Shown here piece by piece: positions 1 to 7,070 of a stretch of 64,000 bases of DNA (positions within the stretch are counted from its first letter, which is position 1; the number at the start of each line of letters is the position of its first letter). This stretch comes from Chromatiales bacterium (GTDB lineage: Bacteria > Pseudomonadota > Gammaproteobacteria > JAGRGH01), in the NCBI GenBank assembly GCA_020445605.1, contig JAGRGH010000030.1, positions 1-64,000 on the forward strand, in the 5' to 3' direction. The notes under the pieces were generated by a model. That model was given only the letters and a program-made list of their open reading frames with translations, was not told the origin of the DNA and did not search any database. Both the position numbers and the translations under genes were made by a program.

Positions 1-206
1 AGCACGATCTTGAGCAACACCCGCGGATCATAGGCCGGGCGGCCGCCGTCATCGTTGCGGTACCTTGCATCGAGCTGCGCAAGATCGAGCTCGTGGTCGA
101 CCAGCCAGGCCAGCGAATACTCGAAACTGCCCGGGAGAATCTGCCGCTCGAACGACACCGGGATCATCTTCATCTGCCCTTAGTCGTAATCCTTGTATCT
201 GGCCAT
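1..206 (-). pseudogene. IS1182-like transposase, N-terminal part, in-frame stop; runs off window
   Basis: On the minus strand the ATG at 206 opens with MARYKDYD, meets TAA at 182-180, and continues in the same frame as GQMKMIPVSFERQILPG and on to RPAYDPRVLLKIVL at the window edge. This matches the N-terminal domain (DUF772 type) of IS1182-family DDE transposases as I recall them. In that family a Tyr codon is expected where the TAA lies. Translation could restart at the ATG at 173. Only about 60 residues are visible, so the DDE catalytic part cannot be judged. It lies just beyond an attC site, so an IS has inserted at or near the end of an integron cassette. The family call is moderately sure; the stop codon is directly visible. 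Confidence 0.75.
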
Positions 207-271
207 TCACCCGATCATCGAATCGCTGATTTTTATGGCCTGATTTTACCAGTCCAGGGGTTTTCCGACAG

Positions 272-340
272 CCTCAACGCCCAGCTGAGGGGCGCTGAGG
301 TCGACAGACCGAAGCGTCACTCTCGAGCGGCTTGTTAGGG
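272..340 (-). repeat. attC site closing the NTPase cassette
   Basis: Read on the minus strand, the site runs from an R'' box CCCTAAC (340-334) to an R' box GTTGAGG (278-272). The inner L boxes are GCTCGAG (328-322) and CTCAGC (289-284). They pair as GCT/AGC and GAG/CTC and leave one unpaired C, the extrahelical base typical of folded attC bottom strands. The length of about 69 bp is normal. The stop codon of the last cassette gene lies inside R'', also usual for cassettes. The R' core deviates slightly from GTTRRRY and may have been altered by the adjacent IS. Confidence 0.75.
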
Positions 341-580
341 GCCGCTTACCAACTCAACCAACTTTATGAGCAAAAGACAGGTAGAAACGGCTAACGAGAA
401 GATAGAAACGGCAAGTACACGAAGATTTTGTTTTCTGCCATATACGATATCGACGTATTTCCCCGTATCCTCTATACCTCGTATTTTTTCAATGTGCGTA
501 GTGCAAAACATTGATGTGCGTATACCCTTATTAAGGATGCACCTTCTGTTCTGAAAGAAATAGCAAGTATTACATCGCAA
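335..580 (-). CDS. small Cys-rich protein with C-terminal membrane anchor, cassette gene 3
   Basis: 81 residues if started at the TTG at 580, which overlaps the end of the previous gene and has AGGGAG about nine bases upstream. The N-terminus holds four cysteines (C3, C6, C14, C26), CxxC style, suggesting a metal-binding or disulfide knuckle. Residues about 54-77 are a hydrophobic stretch fit for one membrane helix near the C-terminus. The stop codon TAA falls inside the R'' box of the attC, as expected for a genuine cassette-borne gene. I recognise no family. The overlap with the 113-residue gene and shared AT-rich composition suggest that the three genes act together, perhaps with this one as the membrane component. 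Confidence 0.6.
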   Translation of the reverse strand: MRCNTCYFFQNRRCILNKGIRTSMFCTTHIEKIRGIEDTGKYVDIVYGRKQNLRVLAVSIFSLAVSTCLLLIKLVELVSGP

Positions 581-911
581 TTTTCAAGTTCTCCCTATTG
601 AGAAGGGTTCCGGTTGGAAAGCGCCTCATCCCAAGCTCGCTTAACCTCTCTTCAAGTTTATGCGTTGTAATCTTATAGCTTTCAGTTGATTTTCTCGGGT
701 TTTTATAAACAGGGAATATCGCCCTCAAAACCATCAAAAATTCTTCTTCAGTAACCGACGGATGCACGTCTTTGTAAAGAACGCGAAATAATTCAAACAG
801 CTTTTCGCCATCCCGAAAAGTACGTTGTCTCCCTTTCGGAATAAGACGCAGCCCCATGGCAGTTATATCAAAGATAATGCTTTTCGGTATTAACTCATCA
901 TCGATATTCAT
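570..911 (-). CDS. 113-residue protein of unknown function, cassette gene 2
   Basis: The start ATG overlaps the TGA of the NTPase gene as ATGA, with GGAGG six bases upstream, so translation is probably coupled. The product is charged and mostly helical by eye, without signal peptide, membrane segment or cysteine cluster. No family is recognised. The gene is AT-rich like the NTPase and unlike the GC-rich chromosome around it, which fits arrival as an integron cassette. Its size and coupling suggest a partner or regulator of the NTPase; that is inference from arrangement only. Confidence 0.65.
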   Translation of the reverse strand: MNIDDELIPKSIIFDITAMGLRLIPKGRQRTFRDGEKLFELFRVLYKDVHPSVTEEEFLMVLRAIFPVYKNPRKSTESYKITTHKLEERLSELGMRRFPTGTLLNRENLKIAM

Positions 912-2407
912 AGAAACCTCCGAATGCTTGGGCCTGGTTTTCCGAATTTGTCAGGATAACATTCCCATGATGGATCAAACTCAACCATCTCTAGGTATTT
1001 GTCGCCTTTCATTGTGATTTTGTATTCTGTTTCCAGCATTACGTGACGCGCGCCTTTCAGACTTTCGTTGCTGCGAATAGGCACTATCAGCCTATGAGTC
1101 CGATCTTCCATGACTGAAAGGGACCGTAATACGCTGTCTTTCACATGGCCATGCTGTTCCAATATTTTGATCGCTTCGTTATCGATGACTCCTACATACT
1201 TGACCATCTCAAGCACGTTGTAATGCAAAGAGCATTTATTGCCGTCTTTGCTAACGCTATACTTCTCATTCAAATTAAAAAGCCTGTAGTTCGACTGATC
1301 GCCGCCTTCGTCAATCGAAAATAATGACAATATTGCCTCTCGCGGGACTATGTACTTTGTTTCACCGTCCTCGATTCGAGTTTCTAGTTCTTTTGCATGA
1401 GTGAATATATACCTGAGAACAGCTTCAGCGATATCAAACACTTCTCGATTGTTCCCGTTTGTAATTTCCGTCATGAACGTTAGGAGCCTCCCGGTAAATG
1501 GAAACTCAAATCGGGCCAACTGCTCGAGATTTTTTATTCCATATTGTTTTCTCAATATGCGGCAAATTGCAGAGTCCCTTCTAAACAGGCGCTTGATGTA
1601 GGTGTGAAATGGGGCTTCCGCGCTTTCTTTAATTAACGGGGCCAGCCGTTTATAAAGTATCTTTCTTATCGCTAGTGGCCCGAGGTCAATTCTTTTTGTG
1701 TTTCTCACTATATCCCGATACAAGACATCATTCTCAGTTCTAATTTTGTACTCCAATAGAGGACGAACCGACAAGACAAACGAAATTTTCGGCGAAGCCA
1801 CTAAATTGTGAATCGCAAGCAAGAATTCGAGCCAAAAGTCATCAGCGTAATCCAGGTCATCAACAAGCAACAAAAGACACTTATGATTCTCGTTTGCATC
1901 GTATTCGCCAAAATGTTCAGATATTTTGATAAGGTTGTAGTCAATTGTGCCTGCTTCCTTGGGCTTTTCCATAGTGTTCAATGGAAATTTTACAGCGCTG
2001 AAATAGCCATCTATTTTGTCAATGAAGTTTATTAGTGCAGCGTCCCTACTTACGGAACCTTTCCGAAAATCTATAAATATTGGGTAAACGTATTTATGAA
2101 GCTCATGGTTTTCATTTAGAAAGATCTTGTATAAGAAAGAGCTCTTGCCTATCCCTGCCTCGCCGACTATTAAGTAGTTCCGCCCGGTCTTGCAAAACAC
2201 ATCCAATGATTCGCAAAACTGATCAGTTTCGTTTGATCGTCCGTAGAAAAGCTCTGCAAATACATCTTTGTCTAATTCCCGAAGCGCAATTAGATCGCTA
2301 AATATTGCGCTTCTGATGCACTCATTCCATGCAGTTAATTCAGCGTCTGTACATTCGCTCAAATGAGCCAATTTCGCCTCGTCTTCCACCAGCCGTTCCT
2401 CTTTCAT
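908..2407 (-). CDS. P-loop NTPase (STAND/ORC-like), cassette gene 1
   Basis: 499 residues. A Walker A motif GEAGIGKS is at residues 82-89 and a Walker B run LLLLVDDLD at about 178-186. FVLSVRPL at about 210-217 looks like a sensor-1 strand with a basic residue. The N-terminal 50-60 residues are acidic and helical. The C-terminal half may contain winged-helix segments, but I do not recognise an effector domain. No signal peptide or membrane helix is seen. The ATG at 2407 has an A/G-rich Shine-Dalgarno (AGGGGGG) that overlaps the attC core GTTAGGG, so insertion at that core places the RBS. The gene heads a three-gene overlapping unit within one integron cassette. Such NTPases often serve in phage defence or signalling, but nothing here proves that. 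Alternative: an AAA ATPase of another mobile-element function. Confidence 0.85.
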   Translation of the reverse strand: MKEERLVEDEAKLAHLSECTDAELTAWNECIRSAIFSDLIALRELDKDVFAELFYGRSNETDQFCESLDVFCKTGRNYLIVGEAGIGKSSFLYKIFLNENHELHKYVYPIFIDFRKGSVSRDAALINFIDKIDGYFSAVKFPLNTMEKPKEAGTIDYNLIKISEHFGEYDANENHKCLLLLVDDLDYADDFWLEFLLAIHNLVASPKISFVLSVRPLLEYKIRTENDVLYRDIVRNTKRIDLGPLAIRKILYKRLAPLIKESAEAPFHTYIKRLFRRDSAICRILRKQYGIKNLEQLARFEFPFTGRLLTFMTEITNGNNREVFDIAEAVLRYIFTHAKELETRIEDGETKYIVPREAILSLFSIDEGGDQSNYRLFNLNEKYSVSKDGNKCSLHYNVLEMVKYVGVIDNEAIKILEQHGHVKDSVLRSLSVMEDRTHRLIVPIRSNESLKGARHVMLETEYKITMKGDKYLEMVEFDPSWECYPDKFGKPGPSIRRFL

Positions 2408-2420
2408 GGTTTTTGTTCCC

Positions 2421-2493
2421 CCCTAACGATTGGAGCTAAATCGCATTGGCGTAGCAACGCGTAGCCAATGTCGGTTTGAGCGACTTGTTCGAT
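2421..2493 (-). repeat. attC site between cassette 1 and the NTPase cassette
   Basis: On the plus strand CCCTAAC (2421-2427, R' complement) and GTTCGAT (2487-2493, R'' complement) flank the arms GAGCTAAAT and GGTTTGAGC. On the minus strand GCTCAAA pairs with TTTAGC, leaving an extrahelical C, the attC hallmark. The centre is a perfect stem CATTGGC (2444-2450) / GCCAATG (2464-2470) closing a 13-base loop. Length about 73 bp. The GTTAGGG core is canonical, while R'' is degenerate, as is common. The 111-residue frame upstream ends in its L' box. Confidence 0.8.
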
Positions 2494-2771
2494 GCGAGGC
2501 GCCACCGGATAACCGCAATGAAATGCCTGGCTTTCCGCTGATGGCCTCGGCCTGCTGACACTTTATATCTGCTGTTCGGATTGTGTCGCGGTGCTGCGAC
2601 TGCGAGGGATTCTCTGCCGTGAGTCCTTAGGGTTATCCGGCTGAACGAGTTAGCCGTGTAACCCGTGCGGCTCACGGTAACATATGACCCCATCGCTCGC
2701 GGTCGGGCTTGTTCTTTTCCGACGTCAGCCATTTCGCTTGTGCTCGTAGTCCTTTGCTGCTCTTTAAACAT
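2436..2771 (-). CDS. doubtful 111-residue ORF of the integrase-proximal cassette
   Basis: An open frame begins at the ATG at 2771, preceded by a weak AAGG, and ends with TAG in the L' box of the downstream attC. Its last residues (NKSLKPT and following) are the peptide typically produced when a frame reads into an attC, so the C-terminus is site-derived rather than functional. The composition is intermediate, without signal peptide or recognised motif. A perfect 10-bp inverted repeat and a partial attC-like half-site lie inside it, which suggests a scar of older cassette rearrangement rather than a conserved gene. Confidence 0.3.
   Translation of the reverse strand: MFKEQQRTTSTSEMADVGKEQARPRAMGSYVTVSRTGYTANSFSRITLRTHGRESLAVAAPRHNPNSRYKVSAGRGHQRKARHFIAVIRWRLASNKSLKPTLATRCYANAI
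2505..2655. repeat. inverted repeat and attC-like half-site inside the proximal cassette
   Basis: CCGGATAACC (2505-2514) and GGTTATCCGG (2631-2640) are perfect 10-bp inverted copies. Next to the second copy, the minus strand reads GGCTAACTCGTTCAGCC (2655-2639), which resembles the R''-L'' half of an attC. No matching R' box is found at the other arm. It may be a long or decayed attC. Confidence 0.4.
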
Positions 2772-2802
2772 TGCCTTTTTCTATTGTTTTTTGCGGCTTA
2801 AT

Positions 2803-2865
2803 GCATCGAACAGGTGATTATGCAGCTGGCACAATATCGGCAATATTGTGCCGGCACAATATTGG
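2803..2865. promoter_or_regulatory. attI-like junction and repeated palindrome upstream of intI
   Basis: GGCACAATAT (2828-2837) and ATATTGTGCC (2843-2852) form a 10-bp hairpin or operator with a five-base centre. A third copy, GGCACAATATTGG, follows directly at 2853-2865. This lies about 70-100 bases before the intI start, where a repressor or the integrase itself could bind. On the minus strand TGTTCGATGC (2812-2803) carries a GTT core and is an inverted copy of the R'' area of the first attC (2486-2495), so it may mark the attI crossover. No LexA box (CTG-N10-CAG) was seen. Roles are inferred. Confidence 0.5.
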
Positions 2866-2931
2866 TAATATGCGGCCAAATGCACTATTCTTGTTCGTCA
2901 TTGGTGGCGTGGGCAGCATGGAGCGACCCAG

Positions 2932-4338
2932 ATGGACAAACGCAGTTCGGACGACCCTCGGGTCGAGCGGTTTTGGGATCAATATCATCAGGTGCTGTCG
3001 CGCTTTCGGGTCCCCGAAAAGGCCAGGCCCTGGTACCAACGACACGTCGAGGCGTTCAGGGCGGATCACCCCGGCGAGAGGTTGCACGCCCACACGCCAG
3101 AATCGGTTCAGCGCTGGCTTGAATCGCAAGGCCGGAACCCGGCATTGGAGGGCTGGCAGTTTCGGCAAAAGGCGGATGCCCTGCGACTGCTGTTCGCCCA
3201 CCATCTGCAATTTGAGTGGGCCAAGGCCTTCGACTGGGCGCGTTGGCTGGATGGATCGATGCCCCTGGAGCGGGATCACGCCACGGTGGCCCGAACCTAC
3301 GCTCAGATCGACGCGGCGGTCGCCAATGCTGACAACCTTCTGGACGCGCACCACCCGGGCGTGTACCGGAAATTTCTGTCCATCATGCGAATTGCGGGCT
3401 ACGCCGCCAACACCGAGAAAAGCTATCTGGGCTGGATCAATCGGTTTGTTCGCTTCCAACACAATCGCCTCCCTTCAAAATCCGGCGAACCGGAAGTAGC
3501 TGCCTTTCTAGAACATCTTGCGTTGCAACGCAAGGTATCCAGCGGCACCCAGAGCCAGGCGCTCAATGCCCTGGTGTTTCTGTATGTCAAGGTGATCGAG
3601 GAACCCCTGGGCCAGATCGGGCCCTACCAGCGGCCGAACAAGCCCAGGCGACTGCCCACCGTGCTGAGCCCCGGCGAAATCGAGGCGGTCTTTGCGGCAT
3701 TGAGTCCGCACAACAGCCTGATGGTCAAGCTGATGTACGGTACGGGTATGCGGGTGATGGAGTGTGTGCGTCTGCGAATTCTGGATGTCGATTTCGACTA
3801 TCGTCAGATCCTGGTCAGAGGCGCCAAGGGCAACAAGGACAGGTCCGTCCCACTGCCGCGCCTGTTGGAAGCGGGCTTGAGGAAACAGATGCAGTTGGTG
3901 CGTGAACAGCATAAAAAAGTTCTGGCGGCCGGGTTCGGCTCGGTGTTTCTTCCGGACGCGTTGGCAAGGAAGTTTCGCAATGCCGACAAGGAGTATCGCT
4001 GGCAGTACCTGTTTCCGGCGAGCCGGGTTGCACAGGACCCGAGGACGGGCGTGCCACGCCGTCACCATATTCACCAGACGGTGGTTCAGAAGTCCATCCG
4101 TCAGGCCGCGCGCAGGGCGGGGCTGACCAAGCGCGTCACCAGCCATACCCTGCGGCACTCCTTTGCCACGCACCTGCTGAAAAGCGGATCGGACATCCGA
4201 ACGGTGCAGAAACTGCTCGGTCACGCAGATGTGTCCACGACCATGATCTACACCCATGTCGCGGGGCTCGGTGGGCAGGCTGTCGCCAGCCCATTGGATC
4301 AACTGCGAGCCGGGTCGGCCGAGAGCAAGCAGTGCTGA
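2932..4338 (+). CDS. intI: integron integrase IntI with N-terminal extension
   Basis: A tyrosine recombinase of 468 residues that inserts and excises gene cassettes at attI and attC. Catalytic residues are visible: R274 (in GTGMRVMECVRLR), K near 299, H405 and R408 (HTLRH), H431 (LLGH) and nucleophile Y440 (TTMIYTH). The IntI-specific insert between the second and third boxes is present at about 343-363 (LARKFRNADKEYRWQYLFPA), which separates it from XerC/D. The core-binding domain starts near residue 145. About 140 residues precede it, whereas typical IntI proteins total about 320-340. Start ATG 2932 has GGAG eight bases upstream. It is transcribed away from the cassettes, the normal integron layout. 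All catalytic residues are intact, so it is probably active. Confidence 0.93.
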   Translation: MDKRSSDDPRVERFWDQYHQVLSRFRVPEKARPWYQRHVEAFRADHPGERLHAHTPESVQRWLESQGRNPALEGWQFRQKADALRLLFAHHLQFEWAKAFDWARWLDGSMPLERDHATVARTYAQIDAAVANADNLLDAHHPGVYRKFLSIMRIAGYAANTEKSYLGWINRFVRFQHNRLPSKSGEPEVAAFLEHLALQRKVSSGTQSQALNALVFLYVKVIEEPLGQIGPYQRPNKPRRLPTVLSPGEIEAVFAALSPHNSLMVKLMYGTGMRVMECVRLRILDVDFDYRQILVRGAKGNKDRSVPLPRLLEAGLRKQMQLVREQHKKVLAAGFGSVFLPDALARKFRNADKEYRWQYLFPASRVAQDPRTGVPRRHHIHQTVVQKSIRQAARRAGLTKRVTSHTLRHSFATHLLKSGSDIRTVQKLLGHADVSTTMIYTHVAGLGGQAVASPLDQLRAGSAESKQC

Positions 4339-4444
4339 TCAAGTCCGCGCGAGGCGCGCCGTATCAATGCGGCGATCTGCGTTGGTCCAGCCTGCGCACG
4401 AATTCGCAATGGAATTCTGAGGGACCGACCAGGGTTTCGATCCG

Positions 4445-5089
4445 CTAATACCGGCTGCGCAGTTCAAGCGCGTTGCCCTTGTGTTCCATATCCACATTGC
4501 GCAGGAACGATGCGCCGAGCAGCACTTCCTCTGGGCTCGTGCCCGGCATGACGACGGCGGTGACGTTGCGCTGGGTGATGGGGCCAACGCGTACTTCGTT
4601 GAGCTGGATCTTGTAGCCGACGACGGTGCCGGAAGCGGTGCCGATCAGGCTCTGCTCGCCTTTCACCCGAAAATCGATTCCCAGTCGGCGCGCTTCGTGT
4701 TCGTTCATTGCGATGGACGTTGCACCCGTATCCAGCATCAGGTTCACGAGGCGGCCGTTGATGGTGCCGTGGGTGCGAAACATGCCGCTGGCGTCGCGAT
4801 ACAGCGTGGTGCTCTGTTGCTCGGGCGTTGCGAAGCTGCCGCCGATGTGGCCGCCCAGTGCAAGCTCGCGAGACTGGCCGTCGAATTCGACCACGGCGCG
4901 TTCGCTGGTCGAGGACACGAGGCGCACGCCTTCGGGCGAGGTTTCGCCCGCACGCAACAGTCGGCGCTCGCCGTCAATCTTCAGCAAGGCGCGATTGTTG
5001 AACAGCGCGACGGCATCCACGCGCTCGACCGCCTGCGCGCTCGTGGCGATCAGCGTCAGGGCGAAAAGCAGTGTTTGCAGTCGATTCAT
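4445..5089 (-). CDS. secreted retropepsin-like aspartic protease (clan AA, TIGR02281 type)
   Basis: About 214 residues from the ATG at 5089, which has GGAG eight bases upstream and is preferred over an in-frame ATG at 5122. An N-terminal signal peptide (LLFALTLIATSAQA) directs it to the periplasm. The middle has the single catalytic motif LMLDTGATS followed by a hydrophobic segment and then LLGASFLRN. This is the half-site of a retropepsin-like protease that would act as a dimer. Such proteins are widespread in proteobacteria and their substrates are mostly unknown. It is convergent with intI, and 106 bases between them show nothing notable. It marks the return to ordinary chromosomal composition. 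Confidence 0.82.
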   Translation of the reverse strand: MNRLQTLLFALTLIATSAQAVERVDAVALFNNRALLKIDGERRLLRAGETSPEGVRLVSSTSERAVVEFDGQSRELALGGHIGGSFATPEQQSTTLYRDASGMFRTHGTINGRLVNLMLDTGATSIAMNEHEARRLGIDFRVKGEQSLIGTASGTVVGYKIQLNEVRVGPITQRNVTAVVMPGTSPEEVLLGASFLRNVDMEHKGNALELRSRY

Positions 5090-5147
5090 CGCGGCGGCTC
5101 CATGCGCATTCGTGGCAATCATCGCGCAGGGCGCCAGCCCTTACAAC

Positions 5148-5624
5148 TCAGAGCCAGGGCTGTGCGAGCGTCAGAATCACGATCGCATACAGCGCGGCCG
5201 CAAGATCGTCCAGCAGGATGCCAAGCCCGCCGTGCACGCGCTGGTCCAGTGTGCGGACCGGCCAGGGCTTGGCGATGTCGAACAGGCGAAACAGCACGAA
5301 GGCCAGACCATATCCGGCCCAGTTCGGCGGTGTGAATAGCAGCACCAGCCACATCGCGGCGATCTCGTCCCAGACGATCGCCGGGTGATCGTGCACGCCA
5401 AGACGCTTCGCGCAGTGCCCGCAAATCCACGGACCGGTTGCGATGGCCGCAAGCGTCATCGCGATCTGAACGCCGAAACCGAGCGGCACGGTCAGCAGCC
5501 AGAGTCCGAGCGCGGCCAGCGTGCCCATGGTCCCCGGTGCCCAGGGAGACAGCCCGCTGCCGAAACCCAGCGCCAGAAAACAGCCTGGATTCGCGAGGTG
5601 TGAGACAGAGACGCGCGTACTCAT
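5148..5624 (-). CDS. pgpA: phosphatidylglycerophosphatase A
   Basis: 158 residues. It dephosphorylates phosphatidylglycerol phosphate at the inner membrane, the last step of phosphatidylglycerol synthesis. Family signs are FGSGLSPWAPGTMGTL near the N-terminus, VWDEIAAMW (acidic metal site) near 84-92, FRLFDIAKPWP near 112-122 and LDDLAA near 138-143. Several hydrophobic stretches fit membrane helices. The ATG overlaps the thiL stop as ATGA, so it is translationally coupled to thiL. The order nusB-thiL-pgpA is the usual one in gammaproteobacteria. Confidence 0.93.
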   Translation of the reverse strand: MSTRVSVSHLANPGCFLALGFGSGLSPWAPGTMGTLAALGLWLLTVPLGFGVQIAMTLAAIATGPWICGHCAKRLGVHDHPAIVWDEIAAMWLVLLFTPPNWAGYGLAFVLFRLFDIAKPWPVRTLDQRVHGGLGILLDDLAAALYAIVILTLAQPWL

Positions 5625-6613
5625 GCTTCGCGAAAGTGGTCGTAGCCGCCGGCGGGCTGGTCGAGTTCGGAACCGTCGGCCAGGATCCAGCGCAGGCCCG
5701 GCGCGCGTTCGATCCAGCCGATCCAGCGCACCGGAACACCGGCCGTGACGGCGAGTGCGTCGAGTTCGCCCTGGCGCCGTTCCGGGATGGTGAAGCCGAG
5801 TTCGTAGTCGTCGCCGGCCGCGAGCGGCAGATGCCAGTCGCCGGTCTCGCGCACGTATTCGGCGACGGTCTCGGACATCGGCACGCGCTCGACCTCGATC
5901 CGCGCCCCGCAACCACTCGCGGTGAGGATGTGGCCAAGGTCCGAGCCCAATCCATCGGAGATATCAATCGCGCTGGTGGCGAGTCTTCGCAACTCGCGGC
6001 CAAGCGCCAATCGCGGCTGCGGCCGGTCGAGTCGTTCCCGCAGCGCGGGCAGTGCTTCGAGCCGAACGTAAAGGCCCTGCTGGGCGAGCAGTGCCAGGCC
6101 GGCGGCACCCAGTTCGCCGCTCACGCAGACGAGGTCGCCGGGCGTTGCGCCGTCGCGGCGTAGCGCCTCGCCAGCCGGAACGAAGCCTGCGAGCTGCACG
6201 GTGATCGAACGCGGGCCGCGCGTGGTGTCGCCGCCGACCAGCGCAACGCCTTGTGCGCTGGCGAGCGCGCAGAAGCCTTGCGCGAATTCGCGCAGCCAGC
6301 TTTCGTCGGCGTTCGGCACAGTGAGTGCCAGCGTCGCCCAGGCAGGTTCGGCGCCCATCGCGGCGAGGTCGCTGAGATTGACCGCAAGCGATTTGTGACC
6401 GAGCGAGCGTGGATCGGCGCCGGCGACGAAATGCACGCCTTCAACCAGCGTATCCGTCGTGATCGCGAGTTCCATGCCCGGCGGTGGCGCGAGCAGGGCG
6501 GCATCGTCGCCAATGCCCAGGGTGACGTCGGGGCGCGTGGCGCCGCAGCGCCGGAAGAAGCGTTCGATCAGATCGAACTCGCTCAGTGGCCTGTCCCGCG
6601 AATGACGTCTCAC
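5621..6613 (-). CDS. thiL: thiamine-monophosphate kinase
   Basis: About 330 residues. It phosphorylates thiamine monophosphate to thiamine diphosphate in the cytoplasm. The N-terminal SEFDLIERFF, LGIGDDAALL, ITTDTLVEGVHF, the metal-binding NLSDLAAMGAEP and GGDTTRG are all family motifs, and IDISDGLGSDLGHIL follows in the second half. The start is uncertain: no ATG lies near the conserved N-terminus. GTG at 6613 (or TTG at 6616) is the likely codon, 20 bases after nusB ends. It partners thiE at 9.1-9.8 kb, which makes thiamine monophosphate. Confidence 0.93.
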   Translation of the reverse strand: MRRHSRDRPLSEFDLIERFFRRCGATRPDVTLGIGDDAALLAPPPGMELAITTDTLVEGVHFVAGADPRSLGHKSLAVNLSDLAAMGAEPAWATLALTVPNADESWLREFAQGFCALASAQGVALVGGDTTRGPRSITVQLAGFVPAGEALRRDGATPGDLVCVSGELGAAGLALLAQQGLYVRLEALPALRERLDRPQPRLALGRELRRLATSAIDISDGLGSDLGHILTASGCGARIEVERVPMSETVAEYVRETGDWHLPLAAGDDYELGFTIPERRQGELDALAVTAGVPVRWIGWIERAPGLRWILADGSELDQPAGGYDHFREA

Positions 6614-6632
6614 CAAGCGATTGCGAGCGCCA

Positions 6633-7061
6633 TCAGCGCGCGGCGCGTTCCGGCCCGTGCAGTTCGCGCGCGATGCGGTCTAGTACGCCGTTGACGAAGC
6701 GATGACCGTCCTCGGCACCGTACTGTTTTGCGAGTTCGATCATCTCGTTCAGCACGACGCGGTACGGCACTTCCGGGTGGTACTTGAGTTCGCAGGCGCC
6801 GAGCCGGAGCAGGGCGCGTTCGATCGGGTCGATCTCGGCGTTCGCGCGCGACAGGTGCGGCGCGGCGAGGGTGTCGAGTTCGGTGACGTGGTTGATGGTG
6901 TCCAGCAGCAGGGTGCGGAAGTACTGCTTGTCGATCGCGCCGGGCTTCAACTGCTGCGCGAGGACGTTCTGTTCCACCGAGTCGATGTCATTCGCGCTCA
7001 GGGCCCACTCGTACAGGCCCTGCAGTGCGCAGGCGCGGGCGCGTGATCGGGAGCGGCTCAT
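6633..7061 (-). CDS. nusB: transcription antitermination factor NusB
   Basis: 142 residues, normal length. NusB binds boxA RNA with NusE (S10) in rRNA antitermination. Typical elements are the basic N-terminus followed by RACALQGLYEW, LDPxERALLRLGACEL and VLNEMIELAKQYGAEDGHRFVNGVLDRIA. The start ATG at 7061 has GAGG about eight bases upstream. It sits between ribH and thiL. A structured repeat (7071-7205) separates it from ribH, so the two may not be a simple continuous transcript. Confidence 0.95.
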   Translation of the reverse strand: MSRSRSRARACALQGLYEWALSANDIDSVEQNVLAQQLKPGAIDKQYFRTLLLDTINHVTELDTLAAPHLSRANAEIDPIERALLRLGACELKYHPEVPYRVVLNEMIELAKQYGAEDGHRFVNGVLDRIARELHGPERAAR

Positions 7062-7070
7062 GGATTGAAC

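Noticed and set aside
2866-2931. LexA/SOS box before intI
   Set aside because: No CTG-N10-CAG match in this interval.
2771-3499. 242-codon plus-strand frame overlapping the start of intI
   Set aside because: Runs in another frame across intI, and its product has no family features.
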